NCBI RefSeq assembly: GCF_958298935.1
Contig: NC_084923.1
Location: forward strand, 3,784,501-3,848,500
Source: Phragmites australis
Taxonomy: Eukaryota > Streptophyta > Magnoliopsida > Poales > Poaceae
DNA: 64,000 nt
Reading direction: 5' to 3'
Position numbers and translations under genes: made by a program. This document shows positions 17,219 to 26,965 of the stretch, one piece after another. The notes under the pieces are model-generated. The model was not told the DNA's origin, did not search any database, and worked only from the letters and a program-made list of their open reading frames with translations. Each line of letters begins with the position of its first letter. Position 1 is the first letter of the stretch.

Positions 17219-18177
17219 TGTTGAAAAATTCGTACTTTCAGATTTAATTTAATACAATTCTTGATATAACATAAATAATAATATATGCAGATGATCAATA
17301 CTGACTAGGTTTCGATTAGCTCCGACGAGTCTTGGCTAGATTCGACTATCACTCGAGTAGGGCTCGACTAGCTCCGATGAGCCTCGACTTGATTCGACTA
17401 TCACTCGAGTAGGGTCCAACTAGATAGCAATATACGTACACGATGACAACGTGTGATACAGAGGCCTCTGTGATGTCAAAGCAGTAGACGGTGACGAAGA
17501 TGATGAAGTAGTCGAAGTAGATCGTGATGATGTAGAGGAAGCAAATCGTGAGTAATCACGACGAGCACTTCCTAAAAACCTTATTCGTCCTCTCTTGGTG
17601 CAGGATCCCAAGAGCGACAGATTCTGGAAACCTGCTCTTCTATTCGTTGGTGCACGCTGGCGCAGCGGGATAGAGTAGACTACATGCGACGGCACAATAG
17701 AGAGAAATTGATAAAACCCTAACTGTGTATATGCTTTGTGGCAGCGGCTGACAGATATATACAGGGGGAGAGTCGCGCGATTGAGATGCGCCACGATCAA
17801 ACTTTGTTACGCATCACGATCGGACTTTTAACCGACACGATTTTCATATATTTACATGTTTGCCCACGCAACAAAAAGAATAAAACTGCAAAAAAAAAAA
17901 AACCACACCTACACTAGCAACTAGATCCGATTTTGACGAACCATTCGTGCAGGTGCCGCGCCCTCTGCCCTGGCCCGACGAGACGAGGGAGCGAGTGTGT
18001 GTACTTCTAGTCCTCTCATCCACACATGCTAAGTAGGGAGTAGAGCAATCATTTTAAGTTAGTCTCTCTCTAGCTTCACTGGTGGAGCTAAAAGATACGT
18101 ATCCACTTCACATAGTTAAATCTTTAAAATTTATTTAAAATTACACATATATAATAGATCAAACACATCGCACTAAC
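17219..18177 (-). repeat. Copia 5' LTR (right copy)
   Basis: Partner of 13659-14609. The first ~500 bases align closely, including the GACTAG/CTCGACTAG-rich stretch. A ~150-base GC-rich block at about 17950-18100 is missing from the left copy. Confidence 0.85.
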
Positions 18178-18346
18178 CTGCGAACTGCGAGACACTGATG
18201 ACTAATGCAGCGTTCTAACTTATTTCACACAAACTGTCGCGCCATTTCACATAATGCTAGCTTACGGTTTCAGGATAATGGTTTGTTCATGTCTTCTTCA
18301 AGACTCGATAGACGACGCTCTATTGCTGGTGCGCCATCCAATGCCA

Positions 18347-18643
18347 TCAGTTGGACCGCCTCCGCAGCATCTGCCGCATGCCGTCGGCCACCCGGAACGC
18401 GGGGTTCCTCCTGCACTTGCCGCAGAAGGCCATGTGGTCCTTGACAGCTTCCTCCAGCCCTGCTGCGGCTGCGCCACCGCCTCTCTTCGTCCTCACCCTG
18501 GCCGCCTCGTCCCGCACCGCCTCCGAGCAGAGCCCGCAGAGCCACCGCCCGCCGAAGGCCGCCCGCACGCCGAGGATGTAGTCCCGGGTGCAGTCCTCCC
18601 GCAGCTCGCAGCACTCGCACTTAGCGCACTCTACTGCCTCCAT
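18347..18643 (-). CDS. DUF1677 family zinc-binding-like protein
   Basis: 98 residues from MEAVECAKC to RQMLRRRSN. The cysteine pattern CAKCECCELREDC, then WLCGLC and the later HMAFCGKC, together with a C-terminal RQMLRR, is the plant DUF1677 pattern; its molecular function is unknown. The cysteine clusters suggest metal binding, which is inference. An upstream in-frame ATG at 18688 would add 15 residues (MLLIKLSLG...). I prefer 18643 because it lies in a better context (ATCATGG), starts right at the conserved block, and leaves a normal leader below the TATA box at ~18740. A single intact exon, it lies just outside the Copia LTR and is unaffected by it. Confidence 0.85.
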   Translation of the reverse strand: MEAVECAKCECCELREDCTRDYILGVRAAFGGRWLCGLCSEAVRDEAARVRTKRGGGAAAAGLEEAVKDHMAFCGKCRRNPAFRVADGMRQMLRRRSN

Positions 18644-18731
18644 GATGGCTGGCGAGGTGCGGCCGAGAGAAAGCTTGATCAGGAGCAAGTGGAGGTGGAG
18701 CTGTGGTTAGTGTGAGTGAGAAATGGGGTGG

Positions 18732-18742
18732 TCTATTTATGG
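18732..18742 (-). promoter_or_regulatory. TATA box of the DUF1677 gene
   Basis: The minus strand reads CCATAAATAGA, about 90-100 bases upstream of the preferred ATG. This places transcription start near 18705. Inferred from sequence and spacing only. Confidence 0.6.
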
Positions 18743-18749
18743 CGGAGCA

Positions 18750-20867
18750 CTCTGAGAAGTTGACACTGCATGTTGATGCTGCAGTGAGACAGTAAGCAGC
18801 CAGGCGATGGTGTTTGTTTGCACTGGGACTTTGCCAACTCTTAAATTTTACCGTGATGCATCAATATTTTGAAGTTCTACAAGGTGTTGGGGGAACTCGA
18901 GCAATAAAATGAGGAGGACATAATCATCAAGGATCATCCTTATTCTCTACAAGCTTCATAAATTTCGAACCATAATCTTATAGATCATCATATATACTGT
19001 CGACCTAGGACCACCGGTCAAAATCCTCTTCGTCGCTTGTGCTAGTTTGAGCACTGTTCATGATACGACACAACTGGCCTTGTCGGATCGGTTGTTTCGT
19101 GGTCGACTCACACTCTAATGACCCGTGATTTGGCATGAACATACAATCGCTCAACTGCAACCAAGTGTTCTTGGACAAGATAAGCTCGGCTTGAACCTGC
19201 ATGAGCTACTCTCCAGCAGACCAAGCACAGAGGCCAGGCCAACTCAACCCAAGTGCCTCATTTGAATGCTTGCCATTAGTGTAGGACCCTGGCGTCCGTG
19301 CCAAGTGCTACAATTTTTGGGGAGCCCTGCTTGGACAATGTGACCCAACCGCACAAATGCCATTGCAGCAAGTAGTTTCAAGTGTATGTGACAAATGCAT
19401 GTCTGGACTCTGTACCTGATTTTATTAGCTGCAAAGGTTGGTGATGCTACTTATTGTTCAAAATCCTTCGCTGTTGTCCATTTGTACAGCTGGTGTACGG
19501 CTATGTGCTTCTTCAGATGCAGAGGCTGAGATAATCCTATTCCATTATCTCAAAAAATTTGTACAGCTGGTGTGATTGGTCTGCAGACGGAAGAAACGGA
19601 AACACCAGCTGTCAATTTATTTGAAATGTGTATATGTTTAACAACTTTGCTTATTGTCCTAGGATCAAGAAGCAATTGTACCATGAAGAAGTACAATCAA
19701 ACACACCAACCACTAGGGCCTTTTCTTCAATATAGTTTTCTTACTTTTTTTTTCGTTTTAAAAAAACTTCTTAGTTTTTGTCTCTTCCTCTGCCAGCCCA
19801 CACAATGCATTTTTCTTATGTCGAATGGTTAGGTAGGTGTCTATATGTGACCTCAAAGCTCAACCTGGCACAAGTACCATGGCATGCATCCACTCCAATT
19901 CAGAGCTGCATTTCTCTCATTGTGACCTAACTTGTGAATTATGTAATATGTTTAGAGCGAGTAATATGCTTGACGCTAGGGAAAAAGAAAATGATGCTAA
20001 CCGAGGAATTGTTGGATGTGCAAGGAACTTTATTTTGAAGCAAGATGTGCAAGAAGCTAAAGCAAATGAAGGAGAGAAAGAACAGATGGGCTTCAGATTA
20101 CAAGGATTCTTTGATGCAAGTCTGCAACTGCCATTGCTGAAGACCCCACCTTATCTGCCCCTTCCGAGCTTTGGAGAGCCCCTACTACTAATAACAAGAC
20201 ATCTCCTGATAAGCTGGCATGTATATTCTCTGACCATTATGAAACTGTCTGGAGACTGCGATCAACAGCCTCAATTACATTCGTCAGAAGCGTTTGTTGT
20301 CCGTCCTCCATCAGAGTCCGTGGAGGCCAAGTTCTACCAGACACTGATTGCCCTCCGATCCTCCCACATGCACTTGTCCGGCTAGCTCGTGTGAATATCA
20401 CTTTCACCTCCACGGCTGCCTCCTCATCTTCCATGCGTAAGTACCAGCCAACTCGTTTGCAAGTTGTAACAAGAAACATTAGCTTGTTGTAAGTACCTCC
20501 GTGGTGACTTCGCTGCTGCGTCCGCCACTGTGTTAGAGTATCATCATACTAGAAACTTATGACATGAAATGATGAGACCCAATGGCAAAAGAAAAAAAAT
20601 GATAAAACCCGACACGAGTTCTTTCTTTTAGAGAGAGACGAGTTCTTGGATGGAACTAATTTGCTGTGTTACATTAGGAGACGAGGAGTGGTCTCACTCT
20701 CGCAAGAGGTTACTGGGCCAGGGACCTGGCTAGGCCGAGAAAATCTGGGCCGTACGGAAGAGGGCCGGTCCATTCATCGGGCGGTCCTTAGTTGTGCGAG
20801 AGACGGCCCGAGCCCTGAGAAAACGGGAAGCGTCCACACACAACGCACCGGCGCATCAACGATTCCC
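18750..20867. other. Intergenic DNA without a recognisable gene
   Basis: Upstream flank of the DUF1677 gene, then ordinary low-information sequence. One plus-strand frame of 182 codons (19837-20385) has no family signature or gene context, so I do not call it. 19740-19775 holds T-rich and A-rich runs. 20640-20860 is more GC-rich and flanks the foldback that follows. Confidence 0.5.
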
Positions 20868-21478
20868 GAATTTTTTTTATTTCTATATTTTTATTTTTTA
20901 ATTTTGACAAATGTACACGATCATTTCAAATAATCACATATCTAACCTACTGTCTCCTGTTGGAAAGGGACGGGCAACACCTTTAAAAATAAAAAAATAT
21001 CGTGTTTCATTGTTCTCAAAATTTAAAACACTATTGCAATAGTCATGAAAAATTCTAAAAATATTTGATGGCGTAGAATACACTATGATCTATATGTAAA
21101 AAATATTCAACTCAAACAATTATATGTATAATGAGAAATAAAAAAGACAAATTTTATGACGAACTCTATACAACGAAATTTATCTTTTTTGTTTCTCATT
21201 GTACAAATCATATTTTTGTCTCAAAGTTTTGGAGCGATAGACCATAGTGTCCTCTACATCACCAAATTTTTTCAGAATTTTTATGACTATTTAGATAGTA
21301 TTTTGAATTTTGAGAGCAATGTAATACGACCATTTTTTATTTTAAAAGATGCCGCTCGTTGAACGGGTGACATCTCGTGCTTCCAACGGGCGACTGTAGG
21401 TTAGATGTACGAATTTTTGAAACGGTTGTGTACATTTGCAAATATTGAAAAATAAAAATATAGAAATAAAAAAATCCA
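20868..21478. repeat. ~610-bp foldback element with ~290-bp arms
   Basis: The left arm (from GAATTTTTTTTATTTC) and the reverse complement of the right arm (ATTTTTTTATTTC...) stay aligned for nearly 300 bases at roughly 80% identity by eye. Shared landmarks include ATTTCTATATTTTTATTTTT, AAATGTACAC, ATCTAACCTAC and ACACTATG(A/G)TCTAT. The arms almost touch near 21160-21175. There is no reading frame. A transcript would form a long imperfect hairpin. Two further relatives lie in this window (48113-48396 and 56290-56600). Confidence 0.85.
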
Positions 21479-22143
21479 CCATTCCCCTTGCGCGGCTTCG
21501 TCGCGCCCACGGTCAGACGCATGGGTCGTTCGTGCGCGCTCCATCTATCGCCACCAACGTGGTCCCACGTGGCCTGCGACCACCTGGGCATCCACCCATC
21601 CCACGCCAGGCAATGCACGCTAGGGCTGAAAATACAGCTCGAGGCTTACGAGCAAACTCGGGCTCGAAGCGACTCGACTTGGCTCGAAGACCAAACGAGT
21701 CGAGCCCGAGCCGCCGCCTCAGCTCGGTGTCAAAACGAGCCAAGCCAAAGCTGGCTCGCGAGAGGCTCGTTGGCTCGATTGTCGTCCTAGCCCAGGGAGC
21801 CCAGCCGAGCTGCCCCCAACGGACTAGCCCACGCGTGCTGCTAGTTTAGGGTTCCACGGGGCGTCACTCGAATAGTCGATCATAGAAGCGCCAGTCGCTA
21901 GGCGCCAGAGACCGCGAGAAGACGAGAAGCGCCAGGCACCGCCGCACCGTCACCGTCCTCTACTGCCACCCACCCGCTCACCCTCATCCTGCACGGTCGC
22001 ACTCCCGCCGTGCCACCGGCCATCGTTGTCGCCCACTCACCAGCCGCCGCTTCTCCGCCCGCGCCGTCGCACTGTCGTAGTCCATGGAACCGGAGCAGCA
22101 GCCAAGCAGCTGTAGCATTTAGGCCCCTAGGTAAATGGTAAGT

Positions 22144-23967
22144 GTTTCAATGATTAATAACAATCGTATCATCGTGACTGACAAGTATGTTCTGAAGGGT
22201 ATAAAAAAATTTAGTTCACAATGATGATTGGGTATTCTTGGTTCCTAAGTTGATTATATGGGCGATCAAAGGACTTGTGCATTAAGATTAAGGATCTTCT
22301 AGTTCTAAGTGTTACAAAGGAGATGAATGACACTTTGAGTAGTAGAAGTCTTCTTTCTTAGTCTTTTTGATTATTATATAAAGAGGGGCTAAGAGTAGTA
22401 GCTTGTTCTAGTGAGTCTAGACTTAGTTTGATACACACTTGTGAATTTCTAACACTAGGTAGCTCATAGAAGCCCTTTGTTTGAGTCATCAAGAAGTTAG
22501 AGCTCAAAGAGGGTTGAATTAGACGAGGTCAGCAACAAATATACCTCACTGGATAGTCCGGTGACTTGAAAAGAATTCTCACAGGAGTTTTTCTTTTGGT
22601 TCAGAACAAAAGAGAACTTAGTGCACAGGATGATCCGATGTCTAACTAGTAAAATCATCGAAAACTTTTTTCGGTGACACGTGTTTAAAAGTTTTCAAAG
22701 TGTTTCACCGGATGGTCCAGTGTTGGAGTGGTGAGTGAACCGGACTTTTTTTCAGTAGAAGCAAAATTTTCAAGGGAAAATAAATTTGACCTCACCGGAT
22801 TATCTGGTGATGGAAAGAGGGGATCACCGGACTATTTCTTGCAGAGACAAATTCCAAGTGCAGAAAAATAAAGCTCTACTCACCGGATAGTCCGGTGTTT
22901 ACATTGTGCTCATCGGACAAATGCACCAGAGCAATGTTGTAGAGAGGTTCAGAAAAGGCTTCACTCACCGGATGGTCCGGTGTAGGCAAAGATGACATCA
23001 CCGGACTAATTCTTGTAAAGAGATTTACAACGAGTGTTTTGGCCTGGTTCTTCTGACCAGTTTGTCCGGTGTCACTTCAGTGGTCACCGGATGAGTACAC
23101 CGGAGGATCAACGGCTAATGACAACTGGCATAGTTATCTCTAGAGTCTCTTCTCACCGGATTGTTCGGTGTGAGTGAGATGGTACTCACCGAATCATCCG
23201 GTGTTAATAGAAAAAAGTGGGTGGTTATGTAACGGCTAAATTTGGATCTCTAGCCTATAAATATCCCCCTCACTTGGTTTTACATGTCTCTCTTGCAACT
23301 CAAAGGAGTTCATACACTGTGTGTGTCATCAAGAAGAAAGGGAGAGCACTTGAATTGATTTTCAAGTCCCTAATTGAAGGTTAAGGACTTCATTAGTACT
23401 TCAAGAGTAGCGAGTGTGCATCTAGCTATAGTCTAGGCTTGATCTCATTCAAGTGAAGCTATTAGTTTGTTACTCTTGATGGTTGGGAACACCTAGCCGG
23501 TCTTTAGTGATTGAAGGTGTCTCGGTGAGCTTTTGGAGTTCTTGTGGGAGCCTCAGGAAGAGCTATGTGCTTGGTTTAATGCCCACCAATATGAAGATGG
23601 AGAAGTGACAATCATGAGTGAGAACTTGAGATTTTGTGACTCAAGGAGGAGTGATATCCTTTGTGGATGCTCTAACGTGGACTAGTGAGGAGTGCCAACT
23701 CCTCGATACCTCGGAAAAAAATCGGTGTTCTCTTGTCCATCTCCTTATTTTTTCGTATTTACATTCGAGCATTTTACTTCTTGCAAGTTTTTCTTTTCGC
23801 ATTTACTTTGTGTTCTAGCTTGCTTGTTTTTCGTGTTTCCGTCTAGTTTGATCGTGTAGTCGTATTTTAATTCATCTAGGATAAGGTTGCTACTTGTTCT
23901 AAATTTTGGTAGGAGTAAATTTTTAATAGCCCAATTCACCTCCCTCTTGGGTCATTCGATCCTTTCA
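22144..23967 (+). mobile_element. Probable solo LTR with palindromic CACCGGAT-TCCGGTG repeats
   Basis: It ends GATCCTTTCA after a CAATTCACCTCCCTCTTGGG stretch, the typical 3' end of a class of grass LTRs. It starts near TGTTTCAATGATTAATAAC. A TATA signal (CCTATAAATATCCCCC) lies at ~23250. About eight imperfect copies of the palindrome CACCGGAT(A/G)GTCCGGTG lie between 22549 and 23205, ~85 bases apart. There is no internal coding region. No matching 5-bp target duplication was found, so the left border is uncertain. Confidence 0.6.
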
Positions 23968-24611
23968 GTGGCGTCTCCCGGGTCACCGCTGCCATAGACG
24001 GAGGGAAGGGGCGCGCTTCCACCGCCGGTGCGGAGCCCGCCATGATCGTGAAGGCCGGTGCATTCCGATTCGAGGCCACAGATCAGGTACTCCACTCGGT
24101 GACTCGGACCACTCTGTAGCCTGTAGGTTGCAGCTCTGTTTATGTAAGTACTAAGGGATTCTGTATATCAGAATATATACTAGTACAAACTTTGTAGTTC
24201 TGTACTTCTGTTTTTTGGCATAGTACTTGGCATAGAAAAATCATAGCTTACTTGGCATGGAAAAACATAGCTTACAAAAGAAAGAATACTAGCAAAATCA
24301 TGTGATCTTAGTTCAGTTCTTTGGCATAGCAAAACCATAGGCCACAACTTTGTAGTTCTGTTATTTGGCATGCCCACAAGCTTTGTATCATTGTATGCTA
24401 TGCACTTATGCTCATTTTGTTGATCAGAGGACCAACATATATGCTTAGGATCACTGTAATTCAGTATTGGTGTTAAAGAAACCTGCCATTGTCTATTCTT
24501 TTGTTCAGTACTTGTGGTACTTCAGTACATAAGTAGTAAATTTGTTCTGTCATTGTTTCTGCATAATCATTTTCTTGTTGTCTTGCTATCCCGAGGAGCA
24601 ATGAAAGATGA

Positions 24612-26643
24612 ATGATGGCCTTTGTTTTGTATTTGCAGCTGTCGAACTCGGATGAGGAAGATCAAGAAGAAAATTTATTTGACAAGAATGATGATATGTC
24701 TGATATGTCAATGCCACCAGAAGAATCATCTATTGATATTTCTGATGATGGTTCACTCTCTCCAAGACGTAAGAAACAAAGAGGGGTGAAGGTTGGCAAG
24801 CGATCTCGGTCTTCTTCAGAAGTTTGGAACAACTTTGAGAAGATCAAGTTGCCATCTAAGACGGAGAAATATGTGTTTGTTCTGAAGGCAAAGTTCTTAT
24901 TCTGCCACAAATTGTATTCATACACTCAAGGATCAAGTACTTCTCATCTTGGAAGACACGTGAAGAAGTGTGATGCGTACTTGAACAAGTTGGCGAAGAA
25001 ACAAAACCAAGCTCTTCTCAATTATGCTCCATCTAAAGCAGGTGATTCTGGTCTTCCTGTTGTGATCTCTCCTAGTGAGTATAATCATGAAGAAACTCGA
25101 AAATTAATTGCTAAGATGATAATAGTTCATTAATATACATTTAGAATGGTAGAGCATATATGATTTAACATCTTGATGAAGTACTTAAACCCTGCGTATG
25201 AGTTTATTGGTAGAAAGACCATAAGGAATGAATGCATGAAGGTTTTTGAATATGAGAGAGAAACCCTTTTGAAGAGCCTTAAAGGTGTAGATAGCATAAG
25301 TTTAACTACTGATTTGTGGACATCCAACCAAACACTTTCCTATATGTGTTTAGTTGCACACTATATTGATAGAAATTGGAACATGCAATGTTGTGTGCTG
25401 AATTTCATTGAGTTAGACCCCACACACTGGATCTGTGATAGCACAAGCTGTGTTTGAATGTGTTGATGCATGGAAGATAGAGGATAAGACCATCTCAATC
25501 ACTCTAGATAATGCTTCCAACAATGATGGTGTTGTTTGGGATTTAAATGCTAAGTTTGCTGCTAAACAGTCAACTTCTTTCATTGCTAGATATTTCCATA
25601 TCCGTTGTTGTGCTCACATTGTCAATTTGATCGTGAATGATGGGGTATCGGTCATATCACCTTTGATAAGCAATGTAAGAGAATATGTGAAGTACATAAA
25701 GAAGTCTCCTTCTCGCATGCACAGGTTTGTAGAAATTTGTATATCACTTGCATTGAGAATTGGAGAGGGATTTAAACTTGATGTGTCGAAAAGGTGGAAT
25801 TCGATATACAATATGTTAAAAACAACAATTGCTTACAAGAAAGCATTAGTGTCTTATGCTGATTCAGATGCAAACTATAGATGGGAGCCTAGTTATGAAG
25901 AATGGGAGTTGTTTCAAACCATTCAGCTAATACTTGCATCTTTGGCAAAACTTACTACAATATTTTTAACTTCAACATATCCTACTTCAAATATATTTTA
26001 TCTTCACATTGTTAATGTCAATATTGCATTGAGGGATGCATGTGTTTCTAGTAATGAACATTTGAAGGGTATGGGCATTGCAATTACGGATAAGTTCAAC
26101 AAGTATTGGGAAGAAAAGAATAATATATTGGGAAGAAAAGAATAAGGTACAAGATGAAATATGTTGAGTGGTGCTTTCGGAGGATTTATGAATCCTCAAA
26201 AGTTGAAATTGAGATAGAAGATGTTCGCAAAGAGTTAGAGAAGCTATATGAAAAGTATGAGATGGATCAACGACATAAGAAGGCTGCTGCTTATAAATCT
26301 GGTTCATCCTTAACTTCAACTATGGATACAAATACTTCCTTACCATCAAGCTCAAGCGAGTTTTAGTCCTTCTTGCAATCATCTTCTATGGAGCCATCTA
26401 AGAGTGAGCTTCTCATCTGAGAGCTTACAAAACAAGTATTTCAATTTGCTTCAGTGGTGGAAGTTGAATGCATATAGATTCCCGGTAGTGTCAAAGATGG
26501 CGAGGAACTTTTTGACTATACCGGCCACCTTCGTGTCTTCGAAATCCACTTTTAGCACTGGAGGTAGAGTTCTACGTGACTATCGGAGTTCTCTACGGTC
26601 AAATATGATGGAGACATTGGTATGTGCTTCTAGTTGGATTTGA
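24612..26643 (+). pseudogene. hAT transposase with BED zinc finger, multiply broken
   Basis: The likely coding exon starts after the acceptor at ~24638. The first piece contains an acidic region and a degenerate BED finger (KAKFLFCHKLYSY, then SSTSHLGRHVKKC). Later pieces give SLTTDLWTSNQ, SITLDNASNND, FHIRCCAHIVNLIV and SKRWNSIYNML, the hAT catalytic core, and finally the dimerisation region (NLLQWWKLNAYRFPVVSKMARNF read in shorter pieces). Breaks: in-frame stops at ~25132 and ~25165, a frameshift near 25435, and a short tandem duplication (GGGAAGAAAAGAATAA) with a stop near 26143, followed by further stops near 26364. It is non-functional. The family is RICESLEEPER/DAYSLEEPER-like by domain layout. 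Confidence 0.88.
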
Positions 26644-26965
26644 GGCTCTCATAATGATTTGAGAGCCATAATGATTTGAGAGCTTCTATACTTGTGGTAA
26701 ATTCATTCATGCTATATCTATATCTTTTAAATTTTTCTTTTTTTACATCATGGCTAATTTGATCATTATGACTCTTTAGAAAGAAGATTATGAGGATGAT
26801 ATCGAGAACATTCCATTTCCTAAAAGCGTGGTAGAGAGCAACTAGGATGATATTGCCATGTTGGACTGTTGCCAGCTGTGATCATGTGTGGTGGACATGG
26901 ACTACCGCTTGATGTGATATTCTAGTTATTTTGTTACTATGGCTCAGTGGATGTGTGCTGGACTG

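Larger units (their letters stand above)
13659..18177 (-). mobile_element. Decayed Copia-type LTR retrotransposon with both LTRs
   Basis: Two related LTRs bound a ~2.6-kb interior that reads on the minus strand: gag (17182-16514), a zinc-knuckle segment (16489-16307), reverse transcriptase (16285-15816) and RNase H (15447-15205). That order is Copia. The integrase is absent, so RT follows the gag zinc knuckle almost directly. A PPT-like GACGGAGGAT abuts the 3' LTR at ~14610-14619. The LTRs differ by several large indels and many substitutions, which indicates an old insertion. No clean target duplication was found. Confidence 0.85.

Noticed and set aside
19837..20385. 182-codon plus-strand frame
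   Set aside because: No domain, no splice or promoter context, and mixed composition. Most likely a chance frame.
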